Below are positions 8,382 to 15,012 of a stretch of DNA of 43,587 bases, in pieces (the stretch's first letter is position 1; every line of letters begins with the position of its first letter). The stretch covers positions 1 through 43,587 of IMG/VR virus record IMGVR_UViG_3300031578_000110, one strand, 5' to 3'. This DNA comes from a virus. Position numbers and translations under genes: made by a program. Under the pieces are notes generated by a model. That model did no database searches. It worked only from the letters and a program-made list of their open reading frames with translations, and was not told the origin of the DNA.

Positions 8382-8787
8382 ACCGTTAACAAATGATGAG
8401 ATAAAATTATATTGGAGTACATTAACAGAAGATGAAAAAATAGAAGAAATTAGAAAATTAGATGTAATAGAACATTCTATTCCTATTATTACAAATGTAC
8501 AGTATATAGCGTTATTGACAAAAGAAGGTGATTTAATTATTTATCCTAATTTACCTATTATATGTAATATAGGATATCTGTCATATGAAATAGAATTCCC
8601 TCAATATCTAATTGAGGATTTTATAGAAATTAAAGAGGAAAAAAAGAAATATGTATTATCGGTTATTAGTGGTATTATAATAGGTGTATTAAGTACAGCT
8701 GCAACAGGTGAAGATAATTATATTAAATATATAATAAATAGTATGATTGGTATTTTAATAGGGTTATCATATGAATATTTTAGATAA
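8287..8787 (+). CDS. Membrane protein overlapping the preceding gene, unknown function
   Basis: The 166-residue product has an N-terminal hydrophobic segment (LRIGVILLLMIVMIIPVW) and two C-terminal ones (about residues 118-135 and 148-163). The start has AAGGAG 11 bases upstream and lies inside the preceding gene, in a different frame. ATG 8314, directly before the hydrophobic stretch, is an alternative start without a good binding site. No lipoprotein cleavage motif is seen, so it is not a classical o-spanin. A holin, antiholin or membrane-disrupting role is possible from position. Confidence 0.6.
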   Translation: MENLNLQLNMKLRIGVILLLMIVMIIPVWTYEPLTNDEIKLYWSTLTEDEKIEEIRKLDVIEHSIPIITNVQYIALLTKEGDLIIYPNLPIICNIGYLSYEIEFPQYLIEDFIEIKEEKKKYVLSVISGIIIGVLSTAATGEDNYIKYIINSMIGILIGLSYEYFR

Positions 8788-9370
8788 ATATATGTCTTTA
8801 CCGAATAATTTTCCTTATGCTGATTTACAAAAACTCGGTTATCATAAAGAAAATAGTTTATTAAGAAATAGTAAAATACAAACTATATATATAGATAAAT
8901 TAAGATCTGGTAAATGGAAAAGAAAAGGCAATAAAACATATTGCGGACAGTTTGTACTTGAGGGATTACAAGAATTTGGATGTGACATAAAAAATATACT
9001 TGTAAAAAATAATATATACTTGACAAATACTACAACGACATATTACAATTGTATTAAAAATGGTGTATATGAAATAGTCAATTCTATGGGTAAACCAGAT
9101 CCAGAAATGGCATTTTACATTGCCAGGTATGGAGTACCTGTTGATGTATTGTCACCATATGACATGGTAGTCGATCACAAACATTATAATCATTCATTAT
9201 TGGTATGGCCGACATTATGGATTGACTATAATAAATTAGTGGGTTATCCTATGATACAAGAGGGATGGAAGGGATTTTATGGATATGTAAATGATCCATT
9301 TGCTTATGGCGATAATTGGAAAAATGAAAAGATAAAATATTTTGTGTTTCCCTGGAAAGATCACACATAA
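8771..9370 (+). CDS. Putative endolysin with Cys/His peptidase-like core
   Basis: A 199-residue protein at the end of the lysis cassette. The segment NKTYCGQFVLEGLQEFG (Cys58 at the start of a helix) followed by HYNHSLLVW (His about 138 and 141) resembles NlpC/P60 or CHAP-type papain-like peptidases. These cut the peptide part of peptidoglycan with a helix Cys and a strand His. No cell-wall-binding repeats are seen. It overlaps the previous gene by 17 bases and is followed by a terminator hairpin. The family assignment is by pattern and neighbours only. Confidence 0.6.
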   Translation: MNILDKYMSLPNNFPYADLQKLGYHKENSLLRNSKIQTIYIDKLRSGKWKRKGNKTYCGQFVLEGLQEFGCDIKNILVKNNIYLTNTTTTYYNCIKNGVYEIVNSMGKPDPEMAFYIARYGVPVDVLSPYDMVVDHKHYNHSLLVWPTLWIDYNKLVGYPMIQEGWKGFYGYVNDPFAYGDNWKNEKIKYFVFPWKDHT

Positions 9371-9403
9371 TAATATTGTTTTAATTTATTTGTCTCCTTA
9401 TAA

Positions 9404-9450
9404 AGAGAGAGGGTATTTTCCGTTTTCAGGATATACCCTCTTTTCTATTT
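9404..9450. terminator. Hairpin terminator between converging operons
   Basis: AGAGGGTAT (9408-9416) pairs with ATACCCTCT (9433-9441), followed by TTTCTATTT, so it ends the rightward lysis transcript. The leftward small-gene operon ends on the other side (stop at 9519). The A-rich flank is weaker in that direction, but the hairpin may serve both. The stretch 9451-9518 holds nothing else I can see. Confidence 0.7.
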
Positions 9451-9518
9451 ATTATGTACTATCCACATCTATTATTTATTTCTACACATACAATCCATTT
9501 AGAATTAGTCATATTTTC

Positions 9519-9677
9519 TTAATTAAGTGTAAATTGTTTTTTAGATGCATGTAAATATTCAAATACTCCATAATCTTCTTTTTCTTCAATAAATGTACAA
9601 TAGGTAATGCATCGTTTAAATTCACTTGATTTTAATTTATCATCTGGTAAAATTAAAATTCCTTGACTATCTTTCAT
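9519..9677 (-). CDS. Very small leftward protein, unknown function
   Basis: A 52-residue protein, starting MKDSQGILILPDD and ending KKQFTLN, behind the binding site AGGAGGAATGAAAAGTA. It is the last gene of the leftward small-gene operon. It has two Cys (CITYC) and no membrane segment. Function unknown. The conserved binding site shared with its neighbours supports that it is real. Confidence 0.65.
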   Translation of the reverse strand: MKDSQGILILPDDKLKSSEFKRCITYCTFIEEKEDYGVFEYLHASKKQFTLN

Positions 9678-9705
9678 TACTTTTCATTCCTCCTTTCTAT
9701 TTAAT

Positions 9706-9891
9706 TTATGATACATTACATATCTTTTCATTGTTAATATCTATATTAACAACAATATCATTTTCATTTATACTATATTTAATTACATGTAATAAAGCTT
9801 TTTTAATATTTTTACTTTTTATTATAAATGAAGATGTACTTTTATTTTTAAAATGGATACGAATATAAAAAGTATTTAGTTTTGATTTCAT
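9706..9891 (-). CDS. Very small leftward protein, unknown function
   Basis: A 61-residue basic protein rich in Lys, Ile and Asn. Its start overlaps the stop of the gene before it as TAATG (on the minus strand), with an AGGAAGAATGAAAAG binding site. The order of beta-prone segments and a central helix (KKALLHVIKYSI) suggests a compact domain. No family recognised. Confidence 0.65.
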   Translation of the reverse strand: MKSKLNTFYIRIHFKNKSTSSFIIKSKNIKKALLHVIKYSINENDIVVNIDINNEKICNVS

Positions 9892-10022
9892 TACTTTTCA
9901 TTCTTCCTTTCCTTTTTACATTTTGGTGTTTCCAGTTCTTTGGTGATCATTATGCCAATAGCTACACCTGCCAGAAATACTCCGGCTATTACACTAATGG
10001 CTAACTTGTCAAATAAAAACAT
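9891..10022 (-). CDS. Very small membrane protein
   Basis: A 43-residue protein with one membrane segment (residues about 7-27, LAISVIAGVFLAGVAIGIMI) followed by a highly basic tail. AGGAGGAAATGAT precedes the start. It is richer in G and C than its neighbours. Small single-span proteins in early phage operons often modify host membranes or exclude superinfecting phages, but there is no direct evidence here. Confidence 0.65.
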   Translation of the reverse strand: MFLFDKLAISVIAGVFLAGVAIGIMITKELETPKCKKERKNEK

Positions 10023-10064
10023 ATCATTTCCTCCTTATCATATATGTATATATAAAAATTATTA

Positions 10065-10220
10065 TTACTTTTTATTTCTCCTTTCCTTAATATATTCTTC
10101 TAATTTAATATAATAAGTATAAGGATTATCTTTTATTATTTTTTCAACAACCCCATAATCCATATCATAATCTTTTGCAGTATTTACAATGTGTCTATTT
10201 AATTTATTATTATCTTTCAT
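10065..10220 (-). CDS. Very small leftward protein, unknown function
   Basis: A 51-residue, mostly helical, Lys/Asp/Tyr-rich protein behind AGGAGGAATGAAAG, the consensus binding site of this operon. There are no Cys motifs or membrane segments. It could be a small inhibitor or binding protein; this is not shown by the sequence. Confidence 0.65.
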   Translation of the reverse strand: MKDNNKLNRHIVNTAKDYDMDYGVVEKIIKDNPYTYYIKLEEYIKERRNKK

Positions 10221-10236
10221 CTTTCATTCCTCCTTA

Positions 10237-10494
10237 TCATGTAGGTGAATAATAATCTTCTCTTGTTTTTTTATAATCATAATCATCATATTCATTATTA
10301 TACTTTAATATATTACTGATATATGGAATTTCCCGCAAGCTTAAAATTACAGGAGTATTCACATGATGTTTTATACATATTTCTCTTTCTATATGACTAA
10401 TATAATGTCCAGTAATTCCACTACAAAATTTTTCCCATTTATATGATTTTCTTGATCGTTGACTTAACTTAAAAATTATTTCAATCTTTTTCAT
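10237..10494 (-). CDS. Small leftward protein, unknown function
   Basis: An 85-residue protein with a basic N-terminal half (SQRSRKSYKWEKFCSG) and an acidic, Tyr-rich C-terminal end. It starts two bases after the stop of the upstream gene, with AAGGA as a binding site inside that gene's end. Charge separation suggests nucleic-acid or protein binding, without further support. Confidence 0.65.
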   Translation of the reverse strand: MKKIEIIFKLSQRSRKSYKWEKFCSGITGHYISHIEREICIKHHVNTPVILSLREIPYISNILKYNNEYDDYDYKKTREDYYSPT

Positions 10495-10496
10495 AA

Positions 10497-10739
10497 TTAT
10501 TTATTCCTTGTATGTTGGCATTTTTCACAATAACATAAATTACTATTATATTGTGCCGTTAAAACATATGAATCATTTTCTGCATTGTATGTTTCATGTA
10601 TATTTATATGTTTTGAATCAATAGGAATAACATTTATGTTTGTTTTAACGTATGATCCATCTTCCAATTCGTATATAATGATATTTAAATTATTATCATT
10701 ACTAATAAACGTATTAACTACTCTTTGCAATTCGTTCAT
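10497..10739 (-). CDS. Small leftward protein with C-terminal Cys pair
   Basis: An 80-residue protein with beta-prone segments and a C-terminal CYCEKCQH motif that may bind a metal. The binding site is AGGAGGAATGAAAG. Upstream lies a copy of a leader element (10769-10800) shared with two other small genes. Function unknown. Confidence 0.7.
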   Translation of the reverse strand: MNELQRVVNTFISNDNNLNIIIYELEDGSYVKTNINVIPIDSKHINIHETYNAENDSYVLTAQYNSNLCYCEKCQHTRNK

Positions 10740-10768
10740 CTTTCATTCCTCCTATAAAATATATACAT

Positions 10769-10800
10769 ATGCCAAATGTCCTATATAATTCCCCTCCCAT
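10769..10800 (-). repeat. Leader repeat element, copy a
   Basis: On the minus strand this reads GGGAGGGGAATTATAT followed by AGGACATTTGGC, between a stop codon and the next binding site. Closely similar copies lie at 11513-11550 (minus) and 20748-20786 (plus). All three are in the same position relative to the next small gene. Confidence 0.75.
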
Positions 10801-10804
10801 AAAA

Positions 10805-10981
10805 CTATATATCATTCCTTTGCAAGCCTTCATAAGTTGCTATACAATCTTTTTTTGTTGCTATTCCCATAACAGATATCAATGTTTTACCCGTTTTTAC
10901 ATCTATCAAGGTTGTTGTCCGTCCGTATTTGCTATCGTTCCTGAAATATGTCTTTTCGATTCTTACTTCTTTTCTGTCCAT
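10805..10981 (-). CDS. Small leftward protein, unknown function
   Basis: A 58-residue protein with an N-terminal charged stretch and a beta-alpha pattern (GRTTTLIDVKTGKTLISVMG, then a helix). ATG 10981 is chosen over GTG 10987, as GGAGG stands 6 bases before it. The gene is clearly richer in GC than the replication genes, which suggests separate acquisition. No family named. Confidence 0.65.
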   Translation of the reverse strand: MDRKEVRIEKTYFRNDSKYGRTTTLIDVKTGKTLISVMGIATKKDCIATYEGLQRNDI

Positions 10982-10992
10982 AATCACCCTCC

Positions 10993-11220
10993 TTATACCC
11001 TATCCGCCCGTATTACCGGGCACATGCTATATTCCCCAAGTGGTTTGCAGCATTCACTATTATCATATACGTATATCCCCCTAGTTGTGATATCTTTACC
11101 GTATTCCTTCAAGGTTATTCTCTTAGCTGTTCTCTTAATCACCGTAAATGAAAAAATACAATCATAATCACCAACGCTTCTTGTCGTGTAAGTTTTTCCG
11201 GTTTCAAATCTTGCTATCAT
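10993..11220 (-). CDS. Small conserved-looking protein of the leftward operon
   Basis: A 75-residue protein beginning MIARFETGKTYTTRS and ending in CKPLGEYSMCPVIRA plus a short basic tail. ATG 11220 is chosen over an ATG five codons upstream because AGGAGG lies 6-7 bases before it. I recall similar small proteins, with a Lys-Arg-rich beta core and the YSM-PVIRA end, in mobile elements of gut bacteria; this is from memory and not verified. GC content is higher than average here. Function unknown. Confidence 0.7.
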   Translation of the reverse strand: MIARFETGKTYTTRSVGDYDCIFSFTVIKRTAKRITLKEYGKDITTRGIYVYDNSECCKPLGEYSMCPVIRADRV

Positions 11221-11243
11221 AATCACCCTCCTCATTCATGTTT

Positions 11244-11258
11244 GTGCTTTTCATGCAC
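11244..11258 (-). promoter_or_regulatory. 5' hairpin of the second leftward transcript
   Basis: GTGC and GCAC arms (11244-11247 and 11255-11258) lie about 7 bases after the predicted transcription start of the promoter at 11272-11300. Promoters at 11891-11919 and 20331-20359 have hairpins in the same place. Confidence 0.5.
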
Positions 11259-11271
11259 TCTTTCTGTATAT

Positions 11272-11300
11272 ACATTAATACTATTTTTAATAAAAGTCAA
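11272..11300 (-). promoter_or_regulatory. Sigma-70-type promoter of the leftward operon (second)
   Basis: On the minus strand TTGACT (11300-11295), 17 bases, then TAATGT (11277-11272). The upstream stretch AAAAAAGTGC and the TTTA after the -35 box are also shared with the promoter at 11891-11919. It would drive the gene starting at 11220 and those beyond. Confidence 0.75.
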
Positions 11301-11331
11301 GCACTTTTTTAAATTATTTTTAAAATAATTT

Positions 11332-11487
11332 TTATATAATAATAAGATCTATATCAACACTCCCGCACTTTGTACAACCATTCATAAATGCTTTTTCGGC
11401 TGCCTTTACAGTCATCTTTTTACCACATTCCATACACTGAAAAGCTTTTAATGGTTTTATTTTTTTCTTTAATTCTTCTTTTGACAT
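11332..11487 (-). CDS. Small zinc-ribbon-like protein
   Basis: A 51-residue protein with two CxxC pairs: FQCMECGKK (Cys18, Cys21) and GCTKCGS (Cys38, Cys41), separated by a short helix. This is the form of a rubredoxin-like zinc ribbon that could bind DNA, RNA or protein. The binding site is AGGAGGAATGAGT. It is the second gene after the first leftward promoter, and a leader repeat (copy b) precedes it. Confidence 0.7.
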   Translation of the reverse strand: MSKEELKKKIKPLKAFQCMECGKKMTVKAAEKAFMNGCTKCGSVDIDLIII

Positions 11488-11512
11488 ACTCATTCCTCCT
11501 ATAAAAATATAT

Positions 11513-11550
11513 ATGCCGATATCCTATATAATTCCCCTCCCAGGTTACTA
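11513..11550 (-). repeat. Leader repeat element, copy b
   Basis: On the minus strand it reads TAGTAACCTGGGAGGGG followed by AATTATATAGGATATCGGCAT. It matches copy c at 20748-20786 nearly base for base over the first 31 positions, and it lies just after the stop of the gene at 11552-11842. Confidence 0.75.
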
Positions 11551-11551
11551 T

Positions 11552-11842
11552 TTAATTTTCTATAAATCCATGAGAATCTAACTCATCTATTGCATTATAA
11601 AAAAGCCATTCATAATCATAAAGGCTCTGTATTACATCCATTACAGAATGTCTTTGCCATCCTAAATGTGCAAATTTATCTAATATTGAAATCTCTTCAA
11701 CTGATTTGAATATCCTTTTCCATTTGAATTGAATAGCAGGTTCTATCATAGCAATTCTTGCACAATTTAACAATTCAGTATTATTTAAATTATATAATTT
11801 TCTATTTCCAACAATCTCTTTAATTTTATTTAATGTTACCAT
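11552..11842 (-). CDS. First gene of the leftward operon, unknown function
   Basis: A 96-residue, mainly helical protein with many aromatic residues (QFKWKRIF, DYEWLFYNA). ATG 11842 is preferred to ATG 11848, since GGAGG lies 6 bases before it and would overlap the other. It is the first gene after a strong leftward promoter, so it is probably expressed early and strongly. There are no motifs for a specific function. Confidence 0.65.
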   Translation of the reverse strand: MVTLNKIKEIVGNRKLYNLNNTELLNCARIAMIEPAIQFKWKRIFKSVEEISILDKFAHLGWQRHSVMDVIQSLYDYEWLFYNAIDELDSHGFIEN

Positions 11843-11862
11843 ATTCATCCTCCTGTTGGTTT

Positions 11863-11878
11863 CATGCTGTTTTGCATG
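11863..11878 (-). promoter_or_regulatory. 5' hairpin of the first leftward transcript
   Basis: CATGC (11863-11867) and GCATG (11874-11878) form a 5-bp stem with a 6-base loop, starting about 6 bases after the predicted transcription start. Such 5' ends can slow mRNA decay. Confidence 0.5.
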
Positions 11879-11890
11879 TTATCTATATAT

Positions 11891-11919
11891 ACATTAATAC
11901 CATTTATTGTAAAAGTCAA
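11891..11919 (-). promoter_or_regulatory. Sigma-70-type promoter of the leftward operon (first)
   Basis: Minus strand TTGACT (11919-11914), 17 bases, TAATGT (11896-11891), with AAAAAAGTGC just upstream of the -35 box. It is almost identical to the promoter at 11272-11300 and is similar in its upstream part to the one at 20331-20359. Confidence 0.75.
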
Positions 11920-11942
11920 GCACTTTTTTAAATAAAATAACT

Positions 11943-12113
11943 ATATATATATGTTAAGTACTATATGAAAAACGTCTGTAAACAGTCATATTTTTAAAAA
12001 GGTATTTAGATAGCATATATGTATAAAAAATCATTAGTAGTGTGGTTTTTCGTCGTATCATGGCATTTTTAAAAACTTTCTTAAACTTTTTATATAAATA
12101 TATTATTTTTCTC
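11943..12113. other. Divergent control region between the leftward and rightward promoters
   Basis: No gene is seen in this AT-rich stretch. The likely operator-like part is 11965-11993, where ATATGA and TCATAT flank GTCTGTAAACAGTC, a dyad with one mismatch. There are several A- and T-tracts that may bend DNA. A regulator binding here could choose between the two directions; no regulator can be assigned. Confidence 0.35.
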
Positions 12114-12142
12114 TTGACTTTTTAAAATAAATGATTTAATAT
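12114..12142 (+). promoter_or_regulatory. Main rightward early promoter (sigma-70 type)
   Basis: TTGACT at 12114-12119, a 17-base spacer, and TAATAT at 12137-12142 predict transcription from about 12149. It precedes a structured leader and the long replication gene cluster. Confidence 0.75.
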
Positions 12143-12148
12143 CATATT

Positions 12149-12325
12149 TGTACAGTGAATTTGTTCTTTTAAATAACTTTTTTGAAATCAACCGGGAAAA
12201 TAGTATTTTTAAATTTAAAGGCTTAAAGCAGCCAATGATAAGATTATTTTCCTTTCCCGGTTGGTATCTTATCATTCTGTCATTTATAGATAATGACAGG
12301 CTGCTTTAAGTCTTTTTTATTTTTT
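12149..12325 (+). ncRNA. Structured leader RNA with pseudoknot, three-way junction and U-tract
   Basis: Four pairings are visible. A: 12187-12199 with 12253-12265 (core CAACCGGGAAA with TTTCCCGGTTG). B: 12234-12244 with 12266-12276 (AATGATAAGAT with ATCTTATCATT). C: 12221-12233 with 12299-12311 (CTTAAAGCAGCC with GGCTGCTTTAAG). D: 12278-12284 with 12292-12298. C, B and D together form a nearly seamless three-way junction that ends in TCTTTTTTATTTTTT, as in an intrinsic terminator. A crosses B and C, so it forms either a pseudoknot with the B loop or a competing fold. It may be an attenuator, a riboswitch-like sensor or a released small RNA. I do not recognise a known class. Confidence 0.6.
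12299..12325 (+). terminator. U-tract terminator end of the leader RNA
   Basis: The 3' arm of stem C (12299-12311) runs directly into TCTTTTTTATTTTTT. With the C stem formed, transcription should stop about 25-30 bases before the first gene, whose binding site AAAGGAG comes just after. Confidence 0.55.
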
Positions 12326-12348
12326 AAAATGAAAAGGAGAAATAGATT

Positions 12349-12717
12349 ATGTCAAGTGATGATTATGTAGATGAATTAACAAAAGAAGAATTTGAAGAAA
12401 TATATAAACATAAAAATTCTATGTTCAAAACTGGAACTACTGTTTTTTTCGGTATAGGAAATGATATTAATTATGTTATTCCTATTTCAGAATGGGAATC
12501 AATAGTAAAATTTAAACCTAATATTGGTTATAAAGAATTCCATTGTTATTATTATAAAGAATATGATTTTATTGTAGTAACTGATAATGAATTTAAAAAT
12601 TGGAAACTTGCAACAGAAACAGCTTGTATACTTATAAAAAAATCAGATGAATATAAAACATGGTTTAAAAATAAAGCACATAGAAAAAGCTATTTTTCAG
12701 CATTTTTATATGTATAA
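12349..12717 (+). CDS. First gene of the rightward early operon, unknown function
   Basis: A 122-residue acidic-to-neutral protein with many aromatic residues, such as FHCYYYKEYDFIVV. The start has AAAGGAG 10 bases upstream, right after the leader's U-tract. Its position behind a regulated leader suggests an early regulator or host-takeover protein. I see no known motif. A ToxN-like toxin was considered and not supported. Confidence 0.65.
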   Translation: MSSDDYVDELTKEEFEEIYKHKNSMFKTGTTVFFGIGNDINYVIPISEWESIVKFKPNIGYKEFHCYYYKEYDFIVVTDNEFKNWKLATETACILIKKSDEYKTWFKNKAHRKSYFSAFLYV

Positions 12718-12737
12718 TAAAAGGAGAAATAATATAA

Positions 12738-14027
12738 ATGTCTGAACAAATAAAAGAGGAAAATAATAAAAGAGATTGGAAAGGAATATGGATTCCTAAA
12801 GAAATATGGCTTGCAAAAGATATTTCTATTATAGAAAAATGTTTATGGGCAGAAATTGATAATTTAGATAATGGAAAAGGTTGTTTTGCAAGTAATGATT
12901 ATTTTTCCAATATGTTTAATATTTCTAAAACATCAATAAGTAATCATATTTCCAATTTAAAAAAACAAAAATATATAAAACAATCTTTTTTTAATGGCAG
13001 AAGAAGAGTTTTAAATTCCTTTAAGGCAGCTTTAAAGTTTTCTTTAAAGCAGAATAAAAGAAAACTTAAAGGCAGCTTTAAAGAAAACTTAGAATCGTAT
13101 ATAGATAATAGTATAGAAAATAATATAGATAATAGTAATACTTCTAAGAGAAGTAAAAACGATTCTAATGAATCGCCTAAAACTTCTTATAATAAATCTT
13201 TATTTTTAGATAAGGATATATATTCATTATTTAAAAAAGTATTATCTAATAGCATTATTTTTAATAAGCATAAATTACCAGAAACAGAAAATGATTCATG
13301 TAGTAAACTGCTTATTCAATCACAAAAATATTTATTATCTTTTATGAATAATAGTTATGTAGATAGTTATGTATGGAATACTGAATGGAAGAAAAAAATA
13401 GATATATTTAATAACAAAACTTTTTTCTGTACAGATATATATTTATTATTTAAAAAGGCTATTATCAGATATAATAAAATGCATACAGATGGTTATTGGC
13501 CATATGATAAATCCAGTTTGACACATAATTTATCAGATTTTTTGTACAATCCCCGTACACATAAATCATGGTTTTTGTATTGTTTGTGTAATATTCCACA
13601 GGAATTAAAAAATGAAAATCATATTAAAATAAAAGAATCATTACCGGAAGACATACAAATAATGGCAGAAATATATATTAAGAATAAAAATTGGAATGAA
13701 ATAGAGTATTATAAAAAAGTAAATATTCTTTATGACTGGTTTAATACTAATCATAAAGATCTTTTAAAATACAATTATGTATTTTATGGGGGAAATATAT
13801 ATAGTTATATGCAACAATTTATTTCTTTTTTTAAATTGATAGATGAATATTCCACAATATATGATAATTGGAGTTTATCGAATTTTGGATATGGAAATAA
13901 AACATGGTCGGCTTTTATAAAATGGATATTAGAAAAGTATGGTTTTGATTTAAAACCAGATAAAGATAAATTAAAAAGAGGTGTGGACGCTTTTAATGAG
14001 AAAGAAGCGAAAAGAAAGGAGAAATAA
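12738..14027 (+). CDS. Replication initiator-like protein with N-terminal winged helix
   Basis: A 429-residue protein whose first about 110 residues (WKGIWIPKEIWL, then CLWAEIDNLDNGKGCFASNDYFSNMF, then SKTSISNHISNLKKQKYI) follow the helix-turn-helix pattern of phage replisome organisers and DnaD-like initiators. Such proteins bind the origin and recruit the helicase. The middle is a low-complexity Ser/Asn/Lys linker, and the C-terminal half is helical and aromatic-rich. A dense block of repeats at 13025-13090 inside the gene looks like an origin. It is the second gene after the main early promoter. Ribosome binding site: AAAGGAGA. Confidence 0.7.
   Translation: MSEQIKEENNKRDWKGIWIPKEIWLAKDISIIEKCLWAEIDNLDNGKGCFASNDYFSNMFNISKTSISNHISNLKKQKYIKQSFFNGRRRVLNSFKAALKFSLKQNKRKLKGSFKENLESYIDNSIENNIDNSNTSKRSKNDSNESPKTSYNKSLFLDKDIYSLFKKVLSNSIIFNKHKLPETENDSCSKLLIQSQKYLLSFMNNSYVDSYVWNTEWKKKIDIFNNKTFFCTDIYLLFKKAIIRYNKMHTDGYWPYDKSSLTHNLSDFLYNPRTHKSWFLYCLCNIPQELKNENHIKIKESLPEDIQIMAEIYIKNKNWNEIEYYKKVNILYDWFNTNHKDLLKYNYVFYGGNIYSYMQQFISFFKLIDEYSTIYDNWSLSNFGYGNKTWSAFIKWILEKYGFDLKPDKDKLKRGVDAFNEKEAKRKEK
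13025..13090 (+). repeat. Iteron-like repeat block inside the initiator gene (candidate origin)
   Basis: GGCAGCTTTAAAG occurs at 13025-13037 and 13071-13083. CTTTAAAGC (the reverse orientation) lies at 13042-13050. AAGTTTTCTTTAAAGC at 13035-13050 is a perfect 16-bp inverted repeat of GCTTTAAAGAAAACTT at 13075-13090. The core GCTTTAA also appears twice in the leader (stem C arms). Replication origins inside initiator genes are known in several phages (for example lambda O), so this is a good origin candidate. Confidence 0.6.
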
Positions 14028-14032
14028 ATATT

Positions 14033-14638
14033 ATGGAAATAATAATTGATTATGAAGTTGAGGGTGCATGGACTACAAAAAAAGCAGAAAGTCAATGTCG
14101 ATGTTGTGGTGCATTAAAAGAATTAGTTCCTAAAACTGGTCATTATAATTCCAAATATTGGGAATTAAAAAGAAATGATGGACTTGATTTATTTTGTTGT
14201 CCTCATGGTTGTTCTGTTGAAGATGCAAATAAAAAAATGAATTATTTTATTAATTTTTCATATTATATGGTAGATGGTAGTCAATCATATAATTATAAAT
14301 TAGATTATTCAAAAATAAAATGTGGTTGGATAGATCGAAAAGGTATAATATATCCTTGTTATAATCGTGAACATAGATATATTGCAGAAGAAATATTAAA
14401 TTCAACTCAAGATAAAATTGAAAAAGAAGGATATGTTTTATTGACAATAGAAATTAATAAATATGTTAATAATTATAGAGTTGTATGTACAAAAAAAGTT
14501 AGTAAGTTACAAATAAATACTATATTATATTGGGCTCATGCTAATAATTTAAAAACAAAAGATTTTTATGATACCTGTATGAATTCAGGTGAATTATGGT
14601 TTTTGTTTGAAAAAACTACAAATACAAAGGAGAAATAA
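14033..14638 (+). CDS. Cys-rich protein, possible zinc-binding
   Basis: A 201-residue protein with SQCRCCGAL (about residues 21-29) and LFCCPHGCS (about 53-61), which could form a zinc site with four to six Cys and a His. The rest is beta-rich with many Tyr. It lies directly after the initiator gene with an AAAGGAGA binding site, so a role in early replication is possible. No family recognised. Confidence 0.6.
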   Translation: MEIIIDYEVEGAWTTKKAESQCRCCGALKELVPKTGHYNSKYWELKRNDGLDLFCCPHGCSVEDANKKMNYFINFSYYMVDGSQSYNYKLDYSKIKCGWIDRKGIIYPCYNREHRYIAEEILNSTQDKIEKEGYVLLTIEINKYVNNYRVVCTKKVSKLQINTILYWAHANNLKTKDFYDTCMNSGELWFLFEKTTNTKEK

Positions 14639-14643
14639 ATAGT

Positions 14644-15012
14644 ATGGCAATGACAATTGATGTATATAAAGAAAAGTATCAAAAGGGAAAAGAGGTATTT
14701 GATTTTATTTTTAATTTTAATAGTCATAAAATTAAATTGACAATTGAATATATTATAGGTGATGATATAATAAAACAATTACACATAAATGATATATTTA
14801 ATAAGGGTACTGTCATAAAGACAATTGAAAATGATATACCGGATGGTATATCTATACATTATTATGATCATTTATATATTAATCCAGTTGGTATTTATTG
14901 TAAATTAGAACATAAAGAACAATGTTTAATATATGAATTTTCAAGTTCCATACTTTCAAGTACTGAAATTATAAATAAAATAAAAGAAATATGGTATAAT
15001 GATAATGAGTGA
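14644..15012 (+). CDS. Unknown early protein
   Basis: A 122-residue Ile/Asp-rich protein, probably alpha-beta, with no membrane segment. AAAGGAGA precedes the start by about 11 bases. Its end overlaps the following gene. No function can be inferred. Confidence 0.6.
   Translation: MAMTIDVYKEKYQKGKEVFDFIFNFNSHKIKLTIEYIIGDDIIKQLHINDIFNKGTVIKTIENDIPDGISIHYYDHLYINPVGIYCKLEHKEQCLIYEFSSSILSSTEIINKIKEIWYNDNE

Noticed and set aside
9451-9518. Search for extra genes or RNA between the lysis and leftward operons
   Set aside because: Only AT-rich sequence without a binding site; nothing supportable.
10769-11167. Rightward reading frame across the leftward genes
   Set aside because: It is antisense to two genes with clear binding sites and a promoter; no binding site of its own.
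12090-12275. Leftward reading frame across the leader
   Set aside because: It overlaps the promoter and folded leader, has no good binding site and no neighbour in phase.
12090-12348. Possible type III toxin-antitoxin locus (repeat RNA with terminator before a small protein)
   Set aside because: The leader has inverted, not tandem, repeats, and the 12349-12717 protein shows no ToxN-like motif that I can recognise.
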